NCBI GenBank assembly: GCA_002027195.1
Contig: MWJO01000084.1
Location: forward strand, 1-38,067
Direction: 5' to 3'
DNA: 38,067 nt
From: Streptomyces sp. GKU 895
Lineage (GTDB): Bacteria > Actinomycetota > Actinomycetes > Streptomycetales > Streptomycetaceae
Positions 16,085-24,228 of this stretch are shown here, piece after piece (position 1 is the stretch's first letter; every line of letters starts with the position of its first letter). Made by a program: the position numbers and the translations under genes. Below the pieces are notes generated by a model. That model made no database searches. It was not told the DNA's origin and was given only the letters and a program-made list of their open reading frames with translations.

Positions 16085-17236
16085 GTGCAGCCAGCAAGTG
16101 AATCCCCTCAGCGGCCCCCCTCCGGCCGTCTCCACCGGGCGCGTGCCCTCTACCGGAACGTCTCCAAGCGCAGGACCGCCTGGCTGCTGCTCAAGGACAC
16201 CGTCAACTCCTGCATGGAGTACCGCATCCTCGGCCTGGCCGCCGAGGCCGCCTTCTTCACCCTGCTGTCCGTGCCGCCGCTGCTGCTCAGCATGATCGGC
16301 CTGCTCGGGTACGTCGACGACTGGACCGGCACCGACTCCATCAGCAGCCTGGAGGCCAACCTCCTGGAGGCCTCCCGCACGGTCCTCTCCGACAAGGGCG
16401 TCCGGCAGATCGCCCAGCCGATCCTCGACGACGTCATGAAGGGCGGCCGCCCCGACGTCATCTCGATAGGCTTCCTCTTCGCCCTGTGGTCCGGCTCGCG
16501 CGCGGTCAACGTCTTCATCGACACCATCACCGTCATGTACGGCCTCGACGGCGTCCGCGGCATCGTCAAGACCCGCGTGGTGGCGTTCCTGCTCTTCCTC
16601 GCCGCCCTGGTCATCGGCTCGATCGCGCTGCCGCTGATGGTCGCGGGCCCCGACGCCGTCGTCCGGATCGTGCCCTGGTCGGCGACGGTCGTGCAGATCC
16701 TGTACTGGCCCGTGGTGATCGTGCTGTCCATCGCCTTCCTGACCACGCTCTACCACGTCTCGGTCCCTGTCCGGTCCCCCTGGATCGAGGACGTCCCCGG
16801 TTCCCTCGTCGCCCTCGCCATGTGGGTGCTGGGCAGCTTCCTGTTGCGCATCTACCTCACCAACACCATCGAGGGCGCCTCGATCTACGGCTCGCTCGCC
16901 GCCGCCGTCGCCGTCATGCTCTGGATCGGCGTCTCCGCCTTCGCCGTCCTCGTCGGCGCCGCCGTCAACGCCGCCATCGACCGGGTCTGGCCGGCCGCCG
17001 CCACCGCGGCGGCCCGCGCCGCGAACGAACGCGTCCGCGAGGCGCAGGTCGCCGAGTACGTGGCCCGGGCCGCCGCCCACCGGGACACCGACCCGGACGA
17101 CCCCGACGACCCGGACATGCCGTCGGAGTTCCCCGAGCGGTGGTCCCGCTTCCTCCCACCGGAGGACGTGACGTCCAGGCTCCGCACCCATGTGAAGAGC
17201 ACCCACCCACCCCACAAGCCGGTCGACGGCTCGTAA
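16085..17236 (+). CDS. YihY/virulence factor BrkB family membrane protein
   Basis: This is an integral membrane protein of 383 residues starting at GTG 16085. Family marks are EYRILGLAAEAAFFTLLSVPPLLLS near the N-terminus, LWSGSRAVNVFIDTITVMYG and the late LTNTIEGASIYGSLAAAVAVMLWIGVSAFAVLVGA (motifs split for length when read). About six hydrophobic segments are visible between residues 55 and 300. The cytoplasmic C-terminal tail is hydrophilic and acidic (DTDPDDPDDPD). The family was once called ribonuclease BN by mistake; its transport or envelope role is unresolved. No operon partner is apparent: the next gene faces it tail-to-tail. Confidence 0.9.
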   Translation: MQPASESPQRPPSGRLHRARALYRNVSKRRTAWLLLKDTVNSCMEYRILGLAAEAAFFTLLSVPPLLLSMIGLLGYVDDWTGTDSISSLEANLLEASRTVLSDKGVRQIAQPILDDVMKGGRPDVISIGFLFALWSGSRAVNVFIDTITVMYGLDGVRGIVKTRVVAFLLFLAALVIGSIALPLMVAGPDAVVRIVPWSATVVQILYWPVVIVLSIAFLTTLYHVSVPVRSPWIEDVPGSLVALAMWVLGSFLLRIYLTNTIEGASIYGSLAAAVAVMLWIGVSAFAVLVGAAVNAAIDRVWPAAATAAARAANERVREAQVAEYVARAAAHRDTDPDDPDDPDMPSEFPERWSRFLPPEDVTSRLRTHVKSTHPPHKPVDGS

Positions 17237-17282
17237 CCATTGCACCCAGGGCGCCCCGGACTCCCGTGCGAGCTCCTGGCCG

Positions 17283-18105
17283 CTACACCCACGCCGCCGT
17301 GGACTCCCGTACGAACTCCGCGAAGTCCCGCGCGCCCGCCCCAGCACCTCGCGCACCCCGTCCGTCACCCGCGCGTTCCGCCCGTCGAGCAGCCCCTCGA
17401 ACACCCCGACCAGGAACTCCGCCTCCTCGGCGGGCACCCCGAACCCGGTGAGCGCCTCCCCGTAGGCGCGCGCGGGCACCGGCGTGTACGTCAGCTCGCG
17501 CCCGGTCGCCGCCCCGATCTCCGCGACGGCCTCCCGGAACGACAGCAGCCGAGGCCCCGTCACCTCCACCGACCGCCCCACGTACCGCTCCCCGGACGCC
17601 AGCACCGTCGCCACCACGTCCGCGATGTCCCGCACGTCGATGAACGGCTCCCGCACCTCACCGGCCGGGAACGTCAGCCCGCCCTGCCGCACCTCCGCCA
17701 CCAGCGGCCCCTCGCTGAAGTTCTGCGAGAACCACGACGCCTGTACGACGGTCCAGTCGCCCCGGACGTCTTCAGCGCCTCCTCGGTCGCCACGGCCTGC
17801 CGCTCGCCCCGCGCCGACAGCAGCACCAGCCGCCGCACCCCGAGCCCCACGGCCTCCCGCGCCAGCGCCCCGACGCCCTCGGTCGCCGCCGGAGCCCCCA
17901 CGTCGGACGGGTACACGAGATACGCGGCGTCCGCGTCCCGCAGGGTCCCGGCCCAGGTCGTCGGGTCCTCCCAGTCGAAGCCCCGGGCCCGGGACGCGGC
18001 CCGCACCTCAAGACCGGCCGCCCGCACCGCGCGCGCCACCCGGCTGCCCGTACGACCCGAGGCACCGGTCACCACCACCGTCATGTTCTTCGCGTTCTGC
18101 GTCAT
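17283..18105 (-). CDS. NmrA-like NAD(P)-binding protein, two frameshifts
   Basis: This is a Rossmann-fold protein of the NmrA/NAD(P)H-binding group, likely a quinone-type oxidoreductase or redox sensor. The N-terminus has the dinucleotide motif VVVTGASGRTGSRVARAVR, then YLVYPSDVGAP and RLVLLSARG. The frame breaks at about 17760-17763 (a run of four C where five are needed), after which GDWTVVQASWFSQNFSEG, AEVRQGGLTFPAGEVREPFI and DVRDIADVVATVL continue in another frame. A second break at about 17328-17340 restores the usual ending DFAEFVRESTAAWV with a stop at 17283-17285. Both are single lost bases. The start ATG 18105 is followed by MTVVVTGASG seven codons later, an alternative start. It is divergent from the AraC regulator at 18187, which probably controls it. 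Confidence 0.8.
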
Positions 18106-18186
18106 GCCTCCGAGTCAACGCCCACGCCCGCCAGGACCCCATCGCTGAACGGCTCATTCCCATGCGCGGGCGTCTACGCTGACGCC

Positions 18187-19121
18187 ATGGACGCTCTCGC
18201 AGGCCTCCTCGAAGGGCCCCGCGCGCGGGCGCTTTCATGATCCGGGCGTGCTTCGAACCGCCCTGGAGCGTGCGCATCGAGGACCGCGCCCCGCTCACCG
18301 TCATGCTCATGGTCCGCGGCGAGGCGTGGGTCATGCCGGACGCGGGGGAGCGGGTGCGGCTGCGCGCCGGCGACCTCGCCATCGCCCGCGGCCCCGATCC
18401 GTACACCTGCGCCGACGACCCCGGCACCGAGCCGCAGGCGCTGATCCTGCCGGGCGGGGAGTGCCACTATCCCGACGGGCGCTCGCTCAGCGGCGTCATG
18501 GACCTCGGCGTCCGCACCTGGGGCGACCGGCTCGACGGGTCGGCCGTGATGCTGATCGGCACGTATCTGTGGCAGGGCGAGGTCAGCGGACGCCTGCTGG
18601 ACGCGCTGCCGCTGCTGCTGACACTCACCCCCGAGGTGTGGGACTGCCCGCTCACGCCGCTCCTGATGACGGAGATCGTCCGCGACGAACCCGGCCAGGA
18701 AGTCGTCCTGGACCGCCTCCTCGACCTGCTCGTCATCGCCGCGCTGCGCGCCTGGTTCTCCCGCCCGGAGGCGGCGGCACCCGGCTGGTACCGGGCGCTG
18801 GCGGACCCGGTCGTCGGCCGGGTCCTGCGGCTCCTGCAGGACGACCCCGCCCATCCGTGGACGGTCGCGTCGCTGGCGGCCGAGGCGGGGGTGTCGCGGG
18901 CGGCGCTGGGGCGGCGGTTCACGGAGCTGGTGGGAGAGCCGCCGATGACGTATCTGACGGGGTGGCGGCTCGCGTTGGCGGCGGACCGGTTGCGGGAGGG
19001 GGCGGCGACGCTGGAGGCGATCGCCCGGCAGGTGGGGTACGGGAGTGCGTTCGCTCTGTCGAGTGCGTTCAAGAGGGTGTACGGGGTGAGTCCTCAGGAG
19101 CACCGGGGGAGGGGGATCTAG
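18187..19121 (+). CDS. AraC family regulator with cupin-type N-terminal domain, one frameshift
   Basis: This transcription factor starts at ATG 18187 (MDALAGLLEGPRAR). The phase changes at about 18227-18229, where one G appears missing, giving GPRARGAFMIRACFEPPW as in the family. Residues after that form a cupin ligand-binding domain (VRIEDRAPLTVMLMVRGEAW, RLRAGDLAIARGPDPY). The C-terminal 100 residues hold the two AraC helix-turn-helix units, WTVASLAAEAGVSRAALGRRF and LEAIARQVGYGSAFALSSAF, with the ending GVSPQEHRG. The 81-base gap to the divergent NmrA-like gene is the likely target promoter. Regulators of this type divergent from NmrA or SDR genes usually respond to small reactive molecules; the effector here is unknown. 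Confidence 0.87.
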
Positions 19122-19162
19122 GGGGTGCCGGGGGACGGGGTGCGCCCCTTAGCCTTGTTCGT

Positions 19163-19849
19163 ATGTACGCGGAGAGAGCGGGACGGCTTCCCGGCTCCGC
19201 AGTGTGGACCAGCACCCCGTCCCCGTCCCAGCCCGGCCGTGTCCTCCCCGACGGCTGTATGGATCTGCTCTGGCACGACGGGCGGCTGCTCGTCGCCGGA
19301 CCCGACACGCGTGCCTTCGTCACCGGAAGCGACCGGAGTGCCTGGGCGGGCATCCGCTTCTTCCCCGGCACCGCGCCCACCCTCCTCGGTGTCCCCGCCC
19401 CTGAGGTGCTCAACCGGCGGATCGAACTGGCCGACCTCTGGCCCGCCGCCCGGGTGCGGCGGCTCACCGCACGGGTGAACGCCGCCGCCGATCCCGCGCA
19501 CGGGCTCGAAGAGGCGGCGCTGGGGCTGGCGGCCGACACCGACGCTCCCGATCCGTTGCTGGGGGAGGTCGTGAACGCCCTTGACGCGGGGCGACCGGTC
19601 GCCGCCACCGCCGATCGACTCGGCCTCGGGGCCCGCCAGTTGCACCGGCGGTGCCTTGCCGCCTTCGGGTACGGACCCAAGACGCTGGGCCGGGTGCTGC
19701 GGCTCCAGCGGGCGCTGCGGCTGGCCCGGAGCGGGATGCCGTACGCCGAGACGGCGGCCCGTGCCGGATACGCGGATCAGCCTCATCTCGCCCGGGACGT
19801 ACGGGAGTTGGCGGGGGTGCCGCTCGGGGAGCTACTGGGCCGGCGGTAG
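19163..19849 (+). CDS. AraC-type helix-turn-helix protein with DUF6597-like N-terminal domain
   Basis: The 228-residue protein starts at ATG 19163 (MYAERAGRLPGSAVW). Its N-terminal half (QPGRVLPDGCMDLLWHDGRL, AGPDTRAFVTGSDRSAWAG, RFFPGTAPTLLGVPAPEVLN) is the small domain found in a class of compact AraC proteins. The C-terminus has one recognisable HTH region (ATADRLGLGARQLHRRCLAA and FGYGPKTLGRVLRLQRALRL) and AETAARAGYADQPHLARDVR. There is no clear ribosome site, so the message may be nearly leaderless. It ends 18 bases inside the convergent VOC gene, a 3' overlap typical of compact convergent pairs. Confidence 0.85.
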   Translation: MYAERAGRLPGSAVWTSTPSPSQPGRVLPDGCMDLLWHDGRLLVAGPDTRAFVTGSDRSAWAGIRFFPGTAPTLLGVPAPEVLNRRIELADLWPAARVRRLTARVNAAADPAHGLEEAALGLAADTDAPDPLLGEVVNALDAGRPVAATADRLGLGARQLHRRCLAAFGYGPKTLGRVLRLQRALRLARSGMPYAETAARAGYADQPHLARDVRELAGVPLGELLGRR

Positions 19850-20236
19850 CGGGGCGAACAGGTCGACGCCGTTGCCGTCCGGGTCGTGCAGGGTCGCATA
19901 GCGCTGGCCCCAGAAGGCGTCCCAGGGCTTGAGCTCGCCGTGGTGGCCGGCGTTCACCATCTCCTCGTACACCCTGTCCACCTCGGCCGGGTTGTCGCAG
20001 CGGAGGGCGAGGGCGGTGCGGCTGTCACCTCCGGTCGGCGGCCGCCAGCCCGCGTGGAAGGAGCGCACCGTCGCCTCCGTGTCGAGCAACAGACGCAGAC
20101 CGCCCGGGAGTTGGGCCTCGACGTGCGGCTCGTCGGCCGCGCCCTCCGGGAAGGCGAATCCGAGGCGTCGGTAGAAGGCGACCGAGGCGGCCATGTCGGA
20201 GACGATCAGGCCGATGGCATCGAGACGTGGAGTCAT
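19832..20236 (-). CDS. VOC-fold protein (glyoxalase/bleomycin resistance-like)
   Basis: This small 134-residue protein starts at ATG 20236 (MTPRLDAIGLIVSDMAAS). It has the two beta-alpha-beta-beta-beta halves of the vicinal oxygen chelate fold: FYRRLGFAFPEGAADEPHVE in the first, and ATLHDPDGNGVDLFAPL closing the second. The HDPDGNxVDLF ending is the usual metal-ligand region. Its function (isomerase, dioxygenase or drug-binding protein) cannot be told. It is convergent with and overlaps the AraC-type gene by 18 bases; upstream, 87 bases separate it from another VOC-like gene in the same direction. Confidence 0.85.
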   Translation of the reverse strand: MTPRLDAIGLIVSDMAASVAFYRRLGFAFPEGAADEPHVEAQLPGGLRLLLDTEATVRSFHAGWRPPTGGDSRTALALRCDNPAEVDRVYEEMVNAGHHGELKPWDAFWGQRYATLHDPDGNGVDLFAPLPPAQ

Positions 20237-20323
20237 GCGGCCACCGTAGGCAGGTCCCGTGGCCGCGGTCTTGAAGGAATCGGACATCACGCGGCGCGGG
20301 GTTGCCGACGGGGGCGCGGCCGG

Positions 20324-20956
20324 TCAGTCGAAGGTGACCGGCCCCCGCGGGGTGTCCACCGTGAACGTGAGTCCCACCGGGCCCTCGGTGACGGGGAGTT
20401 CGGTGTCCAGGGTGGCCAGGAGGCGGTGGATCTCGTCCGGGTCGGGTGCCGTCGCCGAGAGCGCCAGGAGCGGTGTGCTGGGCAGGCCCGAGGCGGACGG
20501 GTGGCGTGCGGTGCCCCAGTCGATGAGGAACGGTACGAGCCCGGAGGGGTGTTGGGTGTCGCCGTCCGTCAGCCGCCACGCCAGCAGCGTGCCGTCCGGG
20601 GTGCGGCGGCTCATGGGGCGGATGTCGCCGGGGTCGTACCCCCGGGACCGGGCGGTGGCGACCGCCGCGTCCAGGTCGGGCGGGCTGATCGCCCAGGTGA
20701 CCGTGCGCGCACGGCTGACGGCGTCGACGTCGAAGGGGCGCGGTCCCCCGGGTTCCGGCTGCTCCGGATCGGGGCCGATGATCTCCAGATAACCCGAACC
20801 GCCCAACGACACCAGGAAGTTGCGGGTGCCCCGGTCGACGTGCACCCCGCCGGGAGCGGGCGCCACTCCCGTACGCCGGGTGAAGTCGGCGACCGTCGCG
20901 GCCAGGTCGGGGGTTGCGAGGACGAGGTGGTCAAGGTGTGCGGGAATCGTGTTCAT
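20324..20956 (-). CDS. Glyoxalase-like (VOC superfamily) protein
   Basis: This 210-residue protein starts at ATG 20956 (MNTIPAHLDHLVLATPDLAAT). It belongs to the longer glyoxalase-like group: an early histidine in HLDHLVLA, NFLVSLGGSGYLEIIGPDP with a glutamate that could bind metal, and a second half ending VGLTFTVDTPRGPVTFD. Neighbouring motifs such as HPSGLVPFLIDWG are typical of the family. No substrate is known. It is divergent from the kinase gene (220 bases apart). Confidence 0.82.
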   Translation of the reverse strand: MNTIPAHLDHLVLATPDLAATVADFTRRTGVAPAPGGVHVDRGTRNFLVSLGGSGYLEIIGPDPEQPEPGGPRPFDVDAVSRARTVTWAISPPDLDAAVATARSRGYDPGDIRPMSRRTPDGTLLAWRLTDGDTQHPSGLVPFLIDWGTARHPSASGLPSTPLLALSATAPDPDEIHRLLATLDTELPVTEGPVGLTFTVDTPRGPVTFD

Positions 20957-21176
20957 CGTGCGATCGAGGCTACGCAGGGGCGGGTCCGCGATGGAACACC
21001 TGTGCGGCAAGGGGTGGAGCGCGACCCGGCCCCCGCGCTGCGGCGCCACGCGCCCGCGCCCCCGGCCGACGGTCACAGAAAACCCTTTAGGCTGCTGCTG
21101 TCGCACGGATGATCGGACCGCCGCGGCAGGGGAGAGGGGCCCAGGCGACCCGGGGGCCAGGGAATCAGGGGGATCG

Positions 21177-22841
21177 GTGAACGACGCGGCTGAGGTCTTC
21201 GAGCCACTTCAGGTGGACGATCCGCCCGTGGTCGCCGGCTACCGTCTCGCCGCCCGGCTCGGCGCCGGTGGCATGGGGCGGGTCTATCTCTCCCACACCG
21301 CGGGCGGCCGGCCCGTGGCGATCAAGGTCGTACGCCCCGAACTCGCCGACGACCCGGACTTCCGGCGGCGCTTCGGCCGCGAGATCAGGGCCGCCCGGCG
21401 GGTGCGGGGCGCCTACACGGCCGAACTGATCGACGCCGACGCCGACGGCACCCCGCCCTGGCTCGCCACGCTCTACGTCCCCGGACCCTCGCTGGCCGAG
21501 GCGGTGCACCGGCGTGGTCCGCTGCCGGTCCCGGCCGTGCTGTGGCTGATGGCGGGCGTGGCCGAGGCGTTGCAGGCCATCCATGCCGCCGGGATCGTGC
21601 ACCGTGATCTGAAGCCGTCCAACGTGCTGCTGGCCGCCGACGGCCCCCGTGTCATCGACTTCGGCATCTCGCTGGCGGCCGACCTCACGGCGTACACGGC
21701 GACCGGCGCCGCGGCCATCGGCACGCCTCAGTTCATGGCGCCGGAACAGGCCCTCGCGGGGGAGATCACGCCGGCCACCGACGTCTTCGCGCTCGGTCAG
21801 ACGGCGGCGTTCGCGGCCCTGGGCGAGCCCCTGTACGGCAACGGTCCCGCCGCCACCGTCCTCTACCGCATCGTCCACTCCGCACCCGAGCTCTCCCGCC
21901 TGCCCGAACCCCTGCGCCCCCTGCTCGCCCGCTGCCTGGCCACCGACCCGACGCAACGGGCCACGCTGACCGAGATCGTCGACTGGTGCCGTGAACGCCT
22001 GGGCACCCAGACCGAGGCGGGCGCCGGTCCGGCGGTCTGGCGGGAGATCACGGGCCCCGAGGCGACGATCCCGGCCCCGGCCCCGGTCCCCGCCCCCGGG
22101 ACGGCGCACACGCAACTGCTGAGCGCACCGCCGTACACGCAGCCCTGATCGCACCGGCGGGGGCGACGGCCCGGTGGCAGCGGAGCAGCGCAGGGGCGCC
22201 GCCGCATCGCCGCGATCACGGCGGCCGCGGTGACGGCGGGCGCGCTGCTGATCACGGGGTTGGTGTGGCAGACCCGCCAGAACACGGACGACACCCGCGC
22301 CCGGGGCACCACCTCGTCCTCCTCGACGCCGGACGCGACGGCTTCGGGGCGGCCGGCGGGATCCTCGTCGGCAGCCGACGCGGACCCGGCGGACGAGGGC
22401 GCGGCGGACGCTGCGGGAACTCCGTCGCCGAGCGCGTCCGGGCCGCCGCGCGCCCACGCCTACCCCCAGCAGCGGCTGGACGAGGACAACTCCCTGTACA
22501 TCCACGACAAGCCGGGCACACGGGACGACCGCAAGGGAGACATCCGCCTCAGCTGCAAGAAGATCGGCTGCTCGTTGGTGAGCGACAGCAGCCACATGGT
22601 CCAGATGTACGCCGACCCCGGCACCACCTTCGAGGACTGCGAACTGTTCCTCGGCGGCGCCAAGGAAGACAGGTTCCGTGACTGGTCGTTGACCGCGGCG
22701 GCCGCCGGGACCGAGTACTGCGTCAAGCATCCCTCGGGAGACATCGCGCTGCTCGTCATCCAGCTGAAGTCGACGGCCATGTGGGACACGCCCGGCATGA
22801 GCTCCGTGTACGTGGACATGACGGTCTGGCCGGCGACCTAG
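21177..22841 (+). CDS. Receptor-type Ser/Thr protein kinase, interrupted between kinase and transmembrane parts
   Basis: The start is GTG 21177 with AGGGGG five bases upstream. The kinase domain has GAGGMGRVY (Gly loop from residue 29), VAIKVV (Lys50), HRDLKPSN (His142), DFGIS (Asp161) and the APEQ segment, so it should be active. After a Pro/Ala linker a TGA at 22146-22148 ends the frame. The same frame resumes with RRRIAAITAAAVTAGALLIT, a transmembrane helix, then a Ser/Ala/Asp-rich linker and an extracytoplasmic domain of about 120 residues with three cysteines (LSCKKIGCSL, EYCVK). The downstream part has no start of its own before the membrane helix, so it belongs to the kinase. A pair of indels near 22146 and 22195-22203 would remove the stop and give a natural linker (DRTGGGDGPVAAEQRRG). 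The signal sensed is unknown. Confidence 0.82.
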
Positions 22842-22861
22842 GCGGGGGCGCCGCAGCACAC

Positions 22862-23904
22862 CTACGCGCGCGCCCGCCCCGTACTCCCCCGCTCCACCAA
22901 CCGCGTCGACAACTCCGTCCGTGTCCCCTCCGGCCGCTTGCCGTCCATCATCCGGACCAGCAGCCGGGTCGCCGTCGCCGCCATTTCCGACAGCGGCTGG
23001 CGGATCGTGGTCAGGGGCGGGGTGAGCCAGCGGGACTCGGGCAGGTCGTCGAAGCCGACGACGCTCATGTCGTCCGGCACCCGCAGGCCCCGCTCCGAGA
23101 GTGCCCCGTACACCCCCAGTGCCATCCGGTCCGAGCAGACGAAGACGGCCGTCGGCGGCTCGGGCAGGTCGAGGAGTTCCCGCATGCGTGACGGGCCCCG
23201 CCCTCGTCGAAAGCCGCGTACCGCACGTACTCGGGACGCTGCCGGACCCCGGCCGACGCGAGTGCCGAGCGGTAGCCGGCCACCCTCGCGCTGCTGCACG
23301 TCCGGCGCCGGTGCCCGGCGATCACCGCGATCCGCTCATGGCCCAGCCCCAGCAGATGCTCCGTCGCGCCGACCCCGCCCTGCCAGTTCGCCGCCCCGAC
23401 CGACACCACGCCCGGCGGCGGTTCGAGCACCGGGTCGATCATCACGTACGGGATGCGGTGCTGCTCCAGCCACGCGTACTGGGACGGCGTCAGCTCGGCC
23501 AGATCGAACAGCACCCCGGACGAGCCGCGGGCGCTGAGCTTGTCCAGCCAGCCCCGTTCGGGGCGGCCGCCCCGGTTCCGGGCGAGCCCCGTCGAGACGA
23601 CCACCTCCAGACCCGCGTCGTGGGCGGCCTCCTCCACGCCGTGCAGCACCGCGCCCGACCAGGACGTCTCCAGCGAGTGCACGACGAGGTCGACGAGCCC
23701 GGGCGGCTTCGTCGCGTCGAACCGGGGTCTTCGCACATATCCCAGCCGGTCCAGGGCCTCCGTGACCCGGCGTCGCGTCTCGGGCGCCACGTCCTCGCGG
23801 CCGTTGACGACCTTGGAGGCGGTGGGCACGGACACCCCCGCCGCCCGGGCCACGACCGCGAGGGTCGGCCCGGTCGCCACGCTCGTACCTCCCGTACGGA
23901 CCAT
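22862..23904 (-). CDS. LacI family transcriptional repressor, one frameshift
   Basis: The N-terminal HTH reads TLAVVARAAGVSVPTASKVV and NGREDVAPETRRRVTEALDR, followed by a sugar-binding-protein-like core (VVHSLETSWSGAVLHGVEEA, IPYVMIDPVL, HLLGLGHERIAVIAGHR). At about 23196-23199 a run of four C needs five; the correction joins YAAFDEGG to GPSRMRELLDLPEPPTAVFV. The rest (CSDRMALGVYGALSERGLRV, DDMSVVGFDDLPESRWLTPP) is the family C-terminus. The start is ATG 23904 or GTG 23880; both have a GGAG-like site. It is divergent from a carboxylesterase and the gap carries AAGCGCTT-type operators. Similar operators occur in front of the downstream polysaccharide genes, so it may be the regulator of that locus; the inducer is inferred to be a plant-derived sugar. 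Confidence 0.86.
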
Positions 23905-23962
23905 CGGTAACCACCTCTCCGGCCCGCCCGTGGGCCCTGGAAAGTTTCGGCCGGCGCGAAAA

Positions 23963-23976
23963 CAGTAAGCGCTTCC
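23963..23976. promoter_or_regulatory. LacI-type operator, site A
   Basis: CAGTAAGCGCTTCC contains the palindromic core AAGCGCTT (23967-23974). It lies 59 bases upstream of the repressor start in the LacI/esterase divergent region. A mirrored CAGTAAGCGC half is found about 85 bases away at site B. Confidence 0.65.
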
Positions 23977-24041
23977 TACCTTAAGTTCACCGCGTGAAGT
24001 CCGGAAGAGGTCGGGCTTCGGAGGGGTCCGCGGGTGATGAC

Positions 24042-24067
24042 TTTCGAAACACTGAATGCGCTTACTG
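24042..24067. promoter_or_regulatory. LacI-type operator region, site B
   Basis: It contains the palindrome TTTCGAAA (24042-24049) and GCGCTTACTG (24058-24067). The latter is the exact reverse complement of the CAGTAAGCGC half of site A. Two spaced operators in one divergent promoter would permit looping. The rest of this 324-base gap (23905-24228) shows no gene. Confidence 0.55.
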
Positions 24068-24228
24068 CCCTTCGTGGCTGAGCCGGAACCCCGGGAAGCC
24101 GTCGTGCCCTCCCGCAGGGCCCTGTACGCCGAACGGCCCTCGCCAGCGCCCGTGCACCGGAATACGAGCAGCGGCTGTGATGCTCTTGTAAGACCGGTGC
24201 ACGAGCGCGGCGAAGGGCTGGTGGGCGC

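Noticed and set aside
15959..17701. A 580-codon minus-strand frame
   Set aside because: Only its first part (17701 to about 17335) is real, as the middle of the NmrA-like gene. The rest is antisense to the YihY gene with charged low-complexity sequence.
22146..22148. TGA in the kinase as a selenocysteine codon
   Set aside because: It lies in a Pro/Gly linker, not a redox site. No SECIS-like hairpin was evident, and frame errors are frequent in this window.
21165..22859. A 564-codon minus-strand frame
   Set aside because: It is antisense to the Ser/Thr kinase, whose catalytic motifs are unmistakable.
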